DNA of 64,000 nt from positions 1,054,001 through 1,118,000 of the forward strand of contig WACJ01000502.1 in the NCBI GenBank assembly GCA_008973525.1. The letters run 5' to 3'. The notes under the pieces were generated by a model. It did not search any database. It was given only the letters and a program-made list of their open reading frames with translations, and had not been told where the DNA came from. A program made the position numbers and the translations under genes. This DNA comes from Stenopsyche tienmushanensis. Its lineage: Eukaryota > Arthropoda > Insecta > Trichoptera > Stenopsychidae. Numbering within the stretch: the first letter of the stretch is position 1; every line of letters begins with the position of its first letter. Below, one piece after another: positions 25,488 through 38,708 of the stretch.

Positions 25488-25790
25488 CTCTTTGAGCAGT
25501 GAACTAATTTAAAATCATCATAAACTTAGATGCTATATTTGCATGTCCGCCACTTATCATCCGTATAAATCTATTTATCTGTCAGAAGTGTCGCAGCGTG
25601 TATGAAGCATGTATATAAATAAATAAACACTGTCGATAGCTCATAATATTCGATCATTTCTTCAAGTAAACATTAACAATACACATGAAACCGTTTCATT
25701 ATATCATTAATATATTATTAGTCATATTATAATGCTCTTTTTGAGTCCGTAGAATTCGGACACAACATTGTGTTTTACATCTTTAAGGGG
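25488..25790. mobile_element. TTAA-family MITE, copy B
   Basis: About 303 bp. The left end is CTCTTTGAGCAGTGAAC after TTAG; the right end is CTTTAAGGGG followed by TTAA (25791-25794). It shares GCAGCGTGTATGAAGC and AAATAAACACTGTCGATAG with copy A (816-1133) and ACAATACACATGAAACCG with copy C (62566-63017). The CTCTGTCT-rich middle found in the other two copies is missing, so this is an internal-deletion variant. It is non-coding. Confidence 0.75.
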
Positions 25791-25794
25791 TTAA

Positions 25795-27239
25795 GAAATG
25801 CATCTTAACTAGAGCTGAAAAGCAGATAAATACGATGATAAAAAATAAAATTTGAAACAAGTCAAATCATATAGAACAAATTTATTCATGAGCTCTTATA
25901 ACTAAACATTTACATATAAAAGCCTTTATCAACAACAATTATAAAAAGCCATTTTAATTTAAATAAATATCGCATAGTTATACAAAAGAGGACACATTCG
26001 AATTTATGCCAAGCCGGGTTAGACGCTTAATATTTATATTATTTATTCAATATGAAAGCTTTGAAGTGTTTTATTGAATTAGCTTTGTACCATTGAAGTT
26101 CTGCCTCTTTCAAATATAAGCACCGAATTTATACATATGAAAAAATTACATGAATAAATATGCTAATTTTGGGCCCGACCGAAAATATTATACGGTTTTA
26201 GTACGAAAGCCAAACTAGCCGAGCAATATTATTTGAAGTATATATTATAATTTTTATTGCGTGTAATGGGTATATTAGGTTGATTATTTAAAATTAAATA
26301 ATAGTTCTTTGAAGTATATTTGCTTGTATCTAATTGATCGTTTACCGAAACGATACCATTAGCTCGGCCATTACTCTTAATAATACATTGGACGTCGTAT
26401 TAGTTGTGGCCTTATTTACAATACGGAATTATTTATTATTGAAAAAAGGCTGCGCCGGAAAGTTGGAAGGATATCGATTGAGGTCGCAATACCTCAGGAG
26501 TTGACATGCAGCTCGCAATGCAACACTGTCAAACTTCAAATACCAACGGTAAGAAAGCAGCAGTACGCTCATGTGACAGAATGATAAATTGAAATAAATT
26601 GTTGCAAAAAATTTCAAGTCGAAACGTTCCAATATAGAATAACGGAAATACCGTATTTCATATATTGGAGCGGAAGGAAGTAGCAATGCTCCATGAGATG
26701 TTTACATCGGAGAAAGCAATCAACATGATGCCACATCCAGGAGTAACATGATTAAATGTCAGTCAGTTAACCTCTCGTTTGTAATCTGATTGTCAATCAA
26801 ATTGTCGGTTAGAATGTGTTTTCCATGTTCGTATGTGTCGCCATCAATAATAATGGGATTTGATGTTAACATTAATTTTTTATCACCCGGTGTTTGTAAC
26901 ATGTCTGTAGCCATCAGCGTTAATAAACGTGGCCATTATACCCGACATACTTGCTTGAGAGCCTTCAATTGCCGGAAGAACTTTGACCAAATTAATTTTT
27001 AATGCATCATGTCTAAATAAAGGTCTTAAACACAGAGCGGGTACTTTTAAGGGCAAATAATTTGGTATTCGATTATTAGTCAAAAATAGTCTACAGTTGA
27101 GTAAAAAATCCTCCTAATAGTTATAAAACAACAAAAACAACCGAAGAACCGATACAAAGGTGATCCAACTGCGAGACTCTTCGGTGACGAACCTCTTCTT
27201 CGCGCATGATCAAGCACAAGGACAGCGAATATATATTTT
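25795..27239. other. Intergenic or intronic DNA, no gene seen
   Basis: AT-rich. Open frames at 26429-26686 (minus) and 26790-27083 (both strands) show no family resemblance. Confidence 0.5.
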
Positions 27240-27296
27240 ATTTAGCTATGACTTATAGACTGTTATCTAGGGAGCGCCCAGGTAAGTGTCACCAGT

Positions 27297-28110
27297 TTGT
27301 GATTATCGGTTATTGGAATGCTCGAACTTGGAACAGTTGACTCCTCGGTGGTGGATCGATGCTCCTCGGGGAGGCTGTGGTGTTGTACAGTGGCGACGGG
27401 ACCATGCGCAGATCGGGAGTGGGATTTGTCCTGGACAAGAGGACCCTGTTGTCCGTGCTGAATGTTAGCCCTATTAGCGATAGAATTTGTACGCTGCGCA
27501 TAAAAGACAGGGGGCATAACTTATCCTTGGTGTATGTGTGTATGCTCCCACAGAGATGACAGCATCAAGGATGCCTTTTAAGAACGACTACAGAAGGCGT
27601 ATAGCTCACTGCCCTCTTATAACGTCAAAATAGTTTTAGGGGATTTAAACGCGAAAGTTGGCAGAGAAATCTTCTTCAGGGCCATAATCGGAGCCTATAA
27701 TCATCACGAGACGTGCAAAGACAATGGGGAGAGACTTGTTGATCTTGCCACTTTCGTCGGGTTGATTGTCAGTAGTATCACTTTTAAGCACAAAAATATC
27801 CACAAACCCACTTGTCTGCCTGGTGCATGTTGCACAGGTTGTCTGCCGACGGGGTTACCTGTAATAAGATTGACCATGTGTTGGTGGATAAAAGATATAG
27901 AAGTGGTGTGGTGGACGTCAGAACGATGCATGGGGCGAATTGTGACTCTGACCATTGTCTTATAAGAGGGGAATAGGCTTCTGTGCTACAACTACAGGGG
28001 CATATCCCTTTTGAACATTGGTTACAAATTATTTGCAAGAGCTCTGATCGGATGGCTATCTTCCATCGTGGACGAACTTCTCAAGGAGTAGCTATCTAGA
28101 TGTAACCTCT
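27297..28110 (+). pseudogene. LINE remnant: APE endonuclease joined to reverse transcriptase start (RTE/CFDP2-like)
   Basis: The plus strand encodes pieces of a LINE apurinic-type endonuclease: WNARTWNS, SGVGFVLDKRTLLSVLN, SDRICTLRIKDR, the metal-site block GDLNAKVGRE (near 27639-27668), TFKHKNIHKPT, IDHVLVDKRYRSG and the catalytic SDH (27947-27955). About 28 bp later the reverse transcriptase motif NYRGISLLNIGYKLFARALI begins (27987). The linker of a few hundred codons that normally separates these domains is deleted, and several frameshifts break the frame. This pattern matches the arthropod RTE-type LINEs often annotated as craniofacial development protein 2-like. It is dead. Confidence 0.9.
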
Positions 28111-30172
28111 TTCTGTGAATGGATATTGAAAATACTCTAGTCCTGCAGTGGACTGTTTGTGGTTGCACTATTTTGATGAGGATAGTGATGTAGTCAATGA
28201 ATATATTTATCGATTTGTTTTATATGTGGAAGGATAAATAAGTGAAATTTGATACAAAATAATTAGATACGACCCCATTTAAACAAATCTGTGTGCCGAA
28301 ATACTTGTCATATGACTATGACAGATCATTTTTATTGTTCAATAACAATAAACAATGCCTGATTGCAAGGATTAAATGTATATGAGTGCCGCACGAACCA
28401 ATGCCAATTTGTTGATATTTATATAAATACTATTTAAATTTGTCACGAACTCAGCAGTTGAATGAATCAATATAATAATTCATCTATTTGCATTGACTTA
28501 TGAATGTAATGTGTTAGAATATTACCACATTTAGTATATTATTATACAAGATTTATTCGTGGAAATGAATAGCAATTCGCTACAAATCTATGGTGTCAAA
28601 TGTGCATACGTTGTATTGATTTAACGAGTTCCCTCAACAAAATTTAATTGGCTTTCAAAGCGTACTTTAAAGCTCTTAATGCGATATCAGATTGCATTTT
28701 CATACATCGCCATTGAAACTAATTAAATGAATTGCATTTCATAAGTTGCGTCTATGTGTCTAATTTAATTTTGCAGCGTGCTGTTATACAAAGAGAGGTG
28801 CATTACCCCAGAGTTCTAATAGGGGGTGTGAGGGTGATAGATGTTCAAATTCATGTGGCATACAACGTGCTCTCTCTTCAAATAAATCTGCTAAAACTGT
28901 TTTATGCCCAAGTCAACTGAACAACAAAGCCATGAAACCGATTCATTGCTCCAGATTTGACGGCGGTTTTTGTTATTTTTGCCTCGTTTTCAATTGATAC
29001 GTCGGTCATTATAGCATGGTATAATTTCTTCCTGTTGCCGTTTGCTCCGGCAGAATATATGCGTGCCTCCGAAAATTGCATGCATCGATGCATTTTACAG
29101 CAATGCATATAAGCGCATTTGGTTCGATTTGTAACATGCTGTCCTTTGTAGGCGATGAATGTTTATTCTGGTCACTGTGATAATTGCAACCATATTGGGT
29201 TTCTGCTATGATATGCCAAATATTTGCATAAACTAATGTATTACTTGAATACACATGAATCTTGCGTGCGTTTGAGTAAGGCAATTTCGATCATTTTACT
29301 TGCGCGAATTCGTGTGCATTCTCCAACCGATACATCAATATTCTCCAAACGTGCTGTGTTTGCAGAGGTCTCTTTGGACTCATTGTTTGATTGCAACGAT
29401 TAAGTGTTGGCATAGTGGGATTTCACTTGGACGTTTGTTGTACAATTTAGGGTTTATCAGAATGTAGAAAATTACATACCTGTGCAAATTTATTCGGGAG
29501 AATTTAGGGTCCACCGAATTAATGCTTTTGTTAATCAAGAACCTGATCATTAGGCTTTAAAATAGTCTACAGCTTGAATGATGCTTCACACAATCATTTT
29601 AGCTAAGTTTTATACTATCCACATCCAAATATTTATGACAAAATAATATCTTAATTAAGACCAGAATACATCTTCATTATTTAATAAGCACTCGTTGTTT
29701 CAAATGATTGAAATGCCCAAAAAGTCTTTGTTTACATATGTACATAGATTTCAACAATAATGCTTTATTTGAGCAAACTTGTGCAGTATATTTAGCACTT
29801 TTTAATTTATAGTTCGTGGTGAAATTTAATTTTCATTATACAATAGAAAAACGTATTTCAGAGAAATGAATAGTTGTACTACGTACAACTTTGTATTTCT
29901 ATGTATTCCAATATTCACCTTTTTAATATTTCCATAGAAGTTAATGTTCACTTTGTGCCACTTATTTGATTTCGCAATACGACGAATACCATTGAAATTA
30001 TTGAACTTTTGTTGCGAAATATAAAAGACTGACGTTAAATAAAATATTATTACGCGGCTTAAAATCTTCAATGGAGTGACGTTGGTATTATTAATACTTA
30101 AATGATATTTTTTACGTACTATTCAAAGTGATCATTAACAATATAAATATACTAAGTAACTATCCAGCAATA
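28111..30172. other. Intergenic or intronic DNA; possible conserved regulatory patch at 28900-29300
   Basis: No gene seen. 28930-29300 is less AT-rich and holds octamer-like ATTTGCATA (29219-29230) and a 14-bp perfect palindrome ATGCATCGATGCAT (29080-29093), as in developmental enhancers. That reading is inference only. A minus-strand open frame at 29009-29284 is unrecognised. Confidence 0.4.
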
Positions 30173-30174
30173 TA

Positions 30175-30424
30175 TAGAGTGCGGCAGGGAAACTACCTTA
30201 TTTCAAAAATGAACAGCATAAACAGTATAAGAGAAATCATCTTAATTTTGTTATTAATATTACAGAGAGACATTTAAAATAATTCAGAGTATAATTGTTA
30301 TTAGACTTACATAATAAAAAACATTAAATTTTGTTCTTTTGAATAAATGCCATTACATTTTTTCAAAATAATGGTTGCTTCAAGAAATGCGTTTTAAAAA
30401 AGGAAGTTTCCCTGTCGCATTCTG
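30175..30424. mobile_element. 250-bp MITE with TACAGARTGCGRCAGGGAAAC termini
   Basis: The left end reads TAGAGTGCGGCAGGGAAACT and the right end, on the other strand, CAGAATGCGACAGGGAAACT, complementary over about 36 bp. TA flanks both sides (30173-30174, 30425-30426). The interior is AT-rich and non-coding. The TATACAGRRTG termini and TA target place it with Tc1/mariner-type MITEs, as for 8700-9463, but the inner TIR sequence differs, so it is a separate family. Confidence 0.75.
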
Positions 30425-31848
30425 TATATTATATTTTAAAGCAGTTTAGTTCAAATACGAATTTACGAGTGGTTCCTTTATAAAGAAATTGTCAATATTT
30501 ACTTAACAATAAAAATGGATATTTTTGACTTTTAATATATATGTATATTATTTATAAATGTAAATTAAAAATCTCTAAATACATATTTTTTCACCCTTGA
30601 GTATCAACGTCTTTAAGATATTTATAAATTGATGAATGTATTTAAGGCACTTTTAAATTTATTTATTCATGTGTCTATCCATCCCTTAAATCATTCTTTT
30701 GTATAATTTGCATAACAAACGGATTCTTCAAAAATATTTTGCTTCTATATAAAAAGTCCTCAGTGGGAGTACCCATTAAGAATATTCGTCTTAGACAAAG
30801 ACATATTGATTGTATAATTTATTAAGGTTTTAACCTCGGATTTATCCCCCGTCTCATGATCCATTCCCATGCGCTTTTCGCTCGGTGTGAGGCTATAGAT
30901 TTCCTTTGACAATGAAGTAGGATTTAATGAAATTTTAATTTCTGTGTAAAATGATACCTTAATCCTTTGTTTATCCCATCGGCGAAATACAATATGGTAT
31001 TGAATCGCTTTATTTTAATCAGGAAAGAACAGCCAAGAGGCAATTTTCTGTCGTAGTCAAGTCGATCGAAGGCTCTGAAGCTGCACTAACTTCAGATATT
31101 TCGTTTAAGCCTCGGACTAGTTAACGAGATTTTACTGGGCAGTTCATACTGTCGAGATTGGAAAGACTGAAAAAGCTCGGCTGTAATGACGCTAAAACGC
31201 AGAGGCAAAATTTTAACAAAACATAAGAACAACTGCGTCTTGGTTCTCATTATAAAGCCATTAGTAGGTTTCATATACACAAATGTGATTAAAATCCTTG
31301 AAAGTTTTTCAATTTTTCTTCCCATCCGGAAAAATAGCATGAAGCTACGGAACAGCAGGTTATATACACATTTTTTTATTTAATTTACTATGTGAAAATG
31401 TGTAATTTATTGGATGTTTCTAGTGATGAGGCGGGGTCAGAGACTTGCCCCATATGCAGTTAATTAGATTTTTTGCAACAAGAATTGGTCGCGTGACCAA
31501 AGCTACCCTTAGCGTGACGATGACTCATTGCCAACATGGATCAAAATTGAGTCACACTAATCTCATGTCGAGTCACATTTGCCAATTTAGAGTCATTATA
31601 TTGAATCACAAAATCAGTACGAATCGAATGGCCAAAGTCGTCTACAAACATTGACCTTGTTCAGCCAAATAATACAAATAAAATATTTGACTTTCCATAG
31701 TAAAAAATGCAGATAAATGGCCAATTATATTCATGGTAATTCATACCGTTATTATCCTTTATTTATAACCATTTTAGTCATGAATATCCAATTATAGAGA
31801 GGTTTTTGTCAATATTCAAATATATAAGTTATTCATTTAGTCACTCAC

Positions 31849-32090
31849 TTCACATGCTTTTATATTATGGATCATTTCATGGGGTAGAATATATTTTTTT
31901 ATATAAGCGTTCATCAAAAGTTTTTCATGCATCCATTTTCTTGTTTGAAAAATCCAGCATTGCTCATCGTATTGGAATATGGAAATGACTTTTCGCAAGT
32001 CTGATTTTGAAATGTCACATAAATATTCCTTGAGACTGGGTATATCACCTTTTGCAATGTGTAGTATTGTTTTTGTATCAAATATTTTGT
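31849..32090 (-). other. Exon-like open segment, unrecognised
   Basis: On the minus strand a 242-nt open stretch is bounded by an acceptor-like pyrimidine tract ending GGTAG and a consensus donor GTGAGTG (31848-31842). It would be phase 1 in and phase 0 out. The translation (80 residues, containing DIPSLKEYLCDISKSDLRKV) is charged and protein-like, and the frame stays open upstream to about 32155. I recognise no domain. An open stretch of this length is expected about once by chance in a window of this composition. Confidence 0.2.
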
Positions 32091-35000
32091 CTACCAAGAG
32101 ATGAAAATTGACAAGTAAGTTCTTATATGTTAGGGGAACCAGGAAGTTATTAAATTTTGAGACCTACCCTTTTACGTCCTTTTATAGAATTCATGTTTTA
32201 AATTCAACAATTATTCAATGTAAGTAAAAAAAATGACGATATTAATATCAGAAATGTTCCTATAATAGGAAAACATAAAAACTCCATGATAATGAACATT
32301 TTTATTGTATGGATAAAATAGAAAAATAAATAAAATTGGGTTCCATAAGAATTGTCTCAAATCGCACAAGTATGTATCATTTATGCTTAGGTATGAACCT
32401 AAGGCAAGAATTGTTTATCAATAATTATAGCAAACAAACCGAAGCTTACAAAAAGCTTTGATATAATTAAACTAGGCTTCATTATGCAAAATTAGCACAA
32501 GAAAAAATAATTGAGCTGGCTTTAAGATTCTACTACAATTGCCTGAATTTCTAGATGTTACATTTTCTGATTATCATTCTTTTAGGCAATAAAACCTATT
32601 GATATTAGGATTTTTCAAACTTTAAACAATGATTTCAAACTTATTAAAAAAATGATTCCATCGAATGTTTTTGAATTCATATCATGTTATTGGTTGCTAT
32701 AACTAAAACCACTATTATAAATATATAATTGATGTAATAGAATACATACGCATCCAATAAACTATGTGTCGATCATAGATGGAAGCGTATCATGTAATAA
32801 AATTGTATGGACAATAAACAGGACTGATTTATGGATTATCACTATGGATTTGAATGGGCCTGAACCATGACGTACAGGGTAAGAAACACGAATGTAGACG
32901 TAAATAAAGCACCACTTTAAGAAACCAGACATGATTTATTCTTTAGATATGGCGACAGAAATTAAATACGTTTGGGTCAAAGCTCCATTTACAACCAATT
33001 TTTGGCTTGCAAAAACAACATTTCGGAACAAACTCCATGGCATGGAGTAATTTTTAGAAACCACAACTTATCCAACATATTTTTGAAATTGAATTATTTA
33101 TACTTGAAAAGCAGTCAAATGAAATTCAATTCAATAAGGCTATTCATAATAGATCTTAAGATGCTTTGTATGATAAATATTAGTCTGTATCGTAAATCAT
33201 ATAATGCTTTTTATATTAAAAATTAAAAAAATTGCCTCCAGAAATATATAGAATTTATGAACACAATAGTACTGAGAGCTTTGTTGCGTTCAATGAGCGA
33301 AAAGTAAAGTCTGCTTCCAAACTGACAGATTTACTTATGTTAGAAATAATTTTAGAATTCAATTTGACGCATAAAAAACAGAGATCCGCGATGTGCAATT
33401 TACACGTCATGAATATTAATTTTTCGGGCTTGATACAAAAATAAAAATAAAAATGATTGGTATGGTTTTCAACTCTCAGGGGATGCTCTACGTATGAATA
33501 GTAGACGTCAGTCTTTTTATGGCACTTCAACAAAAAAATTCACGTTTTGGCCTGTCTTCTGTTATCAAATATGCGGCCACGATGTGCAGAAAAATTCGAA
33601 GAATATTATATTGAGTCCAGTCTGACGTCATTAGTATTCATATCAAAACTTCTCAATCGAAATACCCTTGTCTCCCCCAGGATTACGAAACCATTCCTCA
33701 AAATTTGTATTATTCGCATGTTTTTGCTGCTTATTTTTTGATACTTTAGGGCTTTCATATTACGTTCTTGGCTCGCCAAAAAATACACGACCCTCGATCG
33801 AAGGTCATCAAGAAAAATATTTTTCTTTCGTGGTATCGTAACCCCGATGTAAAATATACGAAATTCTCAAACCCATCGATGAAATTATGGAACCCTTTTT
33901 CAATATGCTATATGCTCTCAATCAATTATATATATTTTTCGCCAGGAAATAAAAATATTTGCACTGGGAAGACGAATGATCTTACATAAAATATTCGCTC
34001 AGGATCTGTTTCGGCAATGTGGCGTAATGATATCGGGTAGCGCCCGTAGAAACGTTGTTTTAATTATAAAATTTGCGGAAAAATTCTATTTTGTTACGTC
34101 ATAAATCAAAAGTTTGCACGTATTGTTGTTTCGCCATTGTAATCAACATGTCGGTAACACATTTTGTATATAAATTAAATTTTATATCGAACTTTGGGAA
34201 AATAGAATACGCCCCTGGGGATTAAAGTATCGAAAAACGGTTTATGGCTGCACGATATTTTTTTTTTCTGAAAGAAGTTCCACAAATAATATCCGATATA
34301 TTTTTCTACTTGATTTCCTGATTTTGTTTCAGTGAAGCGAATGAATTTTGAACTCACTTGGAACATAATAAATTAACAAACATACATCATAACAATCTGC
34401 CACACAAAAATGTTAATGATTAATTTCAAATAATGGAAAAAACAAATATAATTAATTTACATTGAAATATGGAGATGCATCATCCAGACCAAGTGTTACT
34501 AACATCATACTATTATATTATGATTGTCAAACTACAGTTTATATAAAGTATTATTTAATTTCATTAAGATTTAGTAAATTTCATTACTTTAATAACATAA
34601 AAAACTTTTTGAGTAAACTTACGAGTATTATTTATTTTTCATCTGACTAGCAAACCTTAATCGATTATTATTGAAATTAGACCTGTTAACGTATTTAAAT
34701 ACTTCAAAGTTTCATTAGCAATACAAAATAATGTAAGATGAAGCATATATAGTCTATCAATTATAAAATTTTCTGTCGTTCATCAAAGATAACACTAAAA
34801 AATTTGATCAGCGAGTGATCATAATACAACAAAGACCTACTCGGATTATGATAATATTCTTAATCGCCACTTTCTTTTTTTTTTGTTAAGGGGGTAATTT
34901 GCTATTGTCAAAAGTGTAAAAAATTGTCCATGTGAAAATCATCCTATATATATATTTGATGAGTTTTTTAACTTTTTATTTTAAATGAAAATTTAGATTC

Positions 35001-36890
35001 ATTTAAGTATGAATATTTGTAATATTTTATGTTAATTGGAAAATTAAAACATTAAAAATTGGCGATGCTTTTGACATTTTAAGTATGTAACATTTAGTTT
35101 GGCGGATTTAGTATTAATTTTATAATAATATTTATTATTATATGAGCGTAGAAAAGTTGCATCAAGTGCTTGAATTTCAATTACAACCTAATGTTGGATA
35201 TGATTAACTCCGGAGTATTGTTGAAGATTATCCAAAACACTGATATTTATAAGATAGTAGACATGTGTGCAATGGCACCCAAATATTATTTGTCATTCCA
35301 ATTATTAACAAGTCATTTTGGTATTTGATGTGAAATATCAGGCTCTAACTTTAAGCAGGTATTTCATTATAAATTTTCCAGTATTAGTCATGTATGTGTA
35401 ATATTTCAGGGCATATTCCATTTATTTACATAAAGCGTATTAGGGCGGTTTTATCCTTGCATGAAAATTATCGCATAACGCCCGGGCAATTTTGCAAATT
35501 AATGAGAACGAAATCATGTTTTTGTAATACCGGTATGATAACAATCCAATTACTCATATAAAAGCTATTCACTGAAGGGTTGAAACTCATTTAAGGAAAA
35601 TATGAATAATCAAGGCAGACGGCTTACTCATACGCATATCGATTGTTATCCAACAACGATATTTTTATGAGTGTCCCACCTTCCTCAAAAATCGTCCCCC
35701 CCGACGAAAAGGCGAAAGATCATTTGTCCAGTTTTCACAGTGAAGTGCTCTGAAGGCTTATAAGTAATGATTGTTATGGGAAAAAAAACTTGAAGATGTG
35801 AAGTGAGAAGTTTGCGAAACTTTCACAAGTGAAAAGTTATAAAAGGAACGTTTAAATTAAAGCGTCGGATAGCGATTGTCGTCCTAGTGCCGGATAAAGC
35901 TTTTTGTAAATTACTCCAAAGTTTTTCCACTTCAGGTTGAAGACGACGGCATTGCTCATATATTTTTTTTCGCAAAGAATAAATTATTGAAAAACATGAA
36001 AATATGCCGAGACGTCTACTAATGAAACGCTCCTAGGCGGAGAATATTTTGCGCAATTACTGAGAAAATATTATTTCGCAATAAAGCATCTCTTAAGCCA
36101 TGCCTTCTTTATATTTTGTTCTTCCAAGCGTGCCTGCATCAATATTTTGTTAAATTTTGGCTTAAACCCGTGCGAGGACGGTGAAACCTCCTTTTGTAGT
36201 GGTTTTCATGATGGTCGTCTTCGTGTGGGCTTTATATCTTTTTACATAAAAAGAACCTGTGAAGTCATACGTTTTACTTGCGGCTTATATCCTTAATTAA
36301 TTATTAACAATACAAACAACTTCGAGCTACAGATCAATCTAAAAATATACCACGTAGAACATTCCGTTATAAAAAATACACATTATTTCATATACTTCCA
36401 GGTATAAAGATAAGTCAGATCTATGATATGGCCATTTATCTTGATTAGATTCAAGCTTCTTAGACTTGAGAGCACATACACGTTTATTATTCCTGGAAAA
36501 CTTAAAATTTTATTTTTATTGTTTCAAATAATTCCTTGGATATATAAAATATGCATTTTTACAATGCTAACATATAAGATTTTTTAATACAACCATTTCA
36601 ATAATGTTTTCGTGGGACCTGAACTAATTATGATATTCATAAAGATAGGACAAAAGATAAAAATATTTTTTAAATAATCATCAATCAATTGCCTACTTAG
36701 AAACAGTTTTTTATCAATAGTAGACATGTGTGCATCAGTAGCCAAATTGTTGTTATTCAATTTTAGCTCTTTATTTTATGATAGTTGATATTAAAAGAAC
36801 ATGCTTAAATTTATCAGGATATATTGTACGAGTGAGAGTTCATTGTTTCAATTCCAGCAAATTGATTTTTCCAGGTTAAGTTTTAGTAGA

Positions 36891-36927
36891 GCAACCTATA
36901 TTTAAAGGCTTTTAAAATATAGGTTGC
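36891..36927. repeat. Perfect 13-bp stem-loop
   Basis: GCAACCTATATTT (36891-36903) pairs exactly with AAATATAGGTTGC (36915-36927) around an 11-nt loop. TTTAAAGG/CCTTTAAA next to it offers an alternative pairing. It could be a small hairpin RNA, the core of an old MITE, or chance. Confidence 0.45.
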
Positions 36928-37510
36928 CCTTTAAATAGTGAATTTCAAGGCAATTAACCCTTCTCTCCCGTTTTAAAGGCCATGCATTCATGTATACTAA
37001 ATCATACAATAACGAATTTTGATCGCTTAAATCTAAAGCGTTTTTTAAGTTATTTTTGTCCCAATTTTTTAAAAATTAAATGAACTCATTTTCATTCCCA
37101 TTCAAAGACAAAAATGACGAATTTCATATGAGAGTCTGAGCAATTTATTTTGACTAGTTTCATAATAGAGAATAATAGCTCAAATAATTCAAACAATTCA
37201 TGTAATACCATTTTTCAAAACTATTTTTTTGCTATAAAAATATATCCTAATAATAATAAAAAATATAAATTATATTTATATATAAAATATTTGGATGTGC
37301 TTTGCTGTTTTATTGGCCAAATTATTTTTAAACGGGAGTGGTTAGGCTTCTCATTGATTATAGCTCAGGTTATATTATCAGATGTTTGTCGTGTTGTTGA
37401 GTCAGGTTGAATATTAATAGATTTATTATAGAAAGAGGATTGATATTTACACTTGAATTACACCCATTTAGACTTAAAAATATAGTTTTTCTATTATATT
37501 TGATAATGTA

Positions 37511-38708
37511 TAAGTGTTGATTTTATTGAAAAAAAAAGTAAGACATAAAAATGGAAAAAAATCATTTGAACAGTTTTGTGCACACAAGTTTCTCTGTAAA
37601 TATTCACCGGGTAAAACTAACCATTTTTATCAATATCACCGTACATTTAAGGAAACATTATACAACTAAGAATAATTTTTCCAGCACTCTGATCGATGTA
37701 GCCTCTCAGCAACATCAAGAAAAGTTGAGACCCTGTTGTATCCTAATACGCCCTACCGAGTCATCATGGATCACACGAGAGTCAACGTTAGCTTAATCAG
37801 TACTATTCGCAAGTGCCTGTCCGATGTTTGTCCAAAGAATATAGTAGGAAGACCGCAGAAGCTGACAGAGCGCGGCATCCGTTAAGTGCAGATTGCAGGA
37901 ATATCTCCAAGTAGACGTCATTTGAATGATAGTTGCAAGAGCACTCAAATCTGCTGGTTAACTCTCCACTTCTAATTTCGCACCACTACTGGAAGAGGCT
38001 TGAATTTGCAAAAATCAACTGGTCTTGAAGGTTGAAAATGGGTTATCTGGTCAGATGAAACGGAGGTCAACCATGTCCTATCGGATGGTTTGCAGTGGAG
38101 CTGGTTCAAGGCTGAAAAAAATCCGCAAGAAGAAGAGAACAAGTCAACTCAATCTACTGTCAAGCTCAGAGGTTGAAAACGAATCATGGTTCAGGCATAT
38201 TATATTTTATGGCCCTTGAACCCGGCTACTAGGCCTTAATAGAAGGCAATATGGATAAGGAGCTCTACAAAAGCATTCTGGAAAACAACTTGGAAGAAAC
38301 AGTCCGATTTTATGGATTGAACAAAGAATGAATTATATTCCAACACGATGGATACCCCAAGCACACTGTCCGTTCCGTAAAAAAGAAGAAAAAGAATTGG
38401 GAAGTCCTCCCTTGGGTTGCTCAATCATCAGACTTGAATTCAATAGAGAACCTCTGGCATCAAGTGAAGTGTGCCTTGGCTCGATGTCCAACCCAAGTGT
38501 CTTCTTGTGCAGAGCTTTGGATTCGGTTACAAAAGGAATGGGACAACGTTACTTCGGAACAATGTCAGAAGTTCATGTATTCGATACCTAGTTGATTGTA
38601 AACCGTAATTGATACAAAAGTTGGTCCGATAAATTACTGAACAAAACTGTTCAAATGCTCTTTTCTATTTTTTATCTTACTTTTCTTTCAATAAAATCCA
38701 ATAGTAAT
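37511..38708 (+). mobile_element. Near full-length Tc1-type transposon with both TIRs
   Basis: About 1.2 kb, the usual Tc1 length. The left TIR (37515-37583) and the right TIR (38641-38706, reversed) share TTGATTTTATTGAAA, AAGTAAGA and CATTTGAACAGTTTTGT over about 65 bp. The transposase pseudogene lies between them in the plus direction. The outermost bases and the TA duplication cannot be fixed to the base because the terminal few nucleotides have diverged. Confidence 0.85.
37690..38591 (+). pseudogene. Tc1-family transposase pseudogene
   Basis: Homology runs from the second helix-turn-helix/linker (GRPQKLTERGIR, near 37847) through the catalytic core. First D: VIWSDETEVNH (D at 38054-38056). 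Second D: FQHDGYPKHT (D at 38347-38349). Glutamate: AQSSDLNSIENLW (E at 38446-38448). I count 32 residues between the second D and the E against 34 in standard Tc1 enzymes, so about two codons seem lost. Stops and frameshifts (for example after RLEFAKINWS and near 38218-38240) disable the gene. The three catalytic positions remain readable. It ends at the TAG at 38589. Confidence 0.9.

Larger units (their letters stand above)
30427..37510. other. Long stretch without a recognised gene
   Basis: About 7 kb of AT-rich DNA. Supportable items inside it are the exon-like segment at 31849-32090 (minus) and the hairpin at 36891-36927, listed separately. An 18-bp word (ATAGTAGACATGTGTGCA) occurs near 35256 and again near 36716. 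Other open frames (for example 32972-33226, 33255-33533) have no recognisable content. Confidence 0.45.

Noticed and set aside
35256..36733. Shared word ATAGTAGACATGTGTGCA as a dispersed repeat
   Set aside because: Similarity stops after about 18 bp; could be coincidence in AT-rich DNA.
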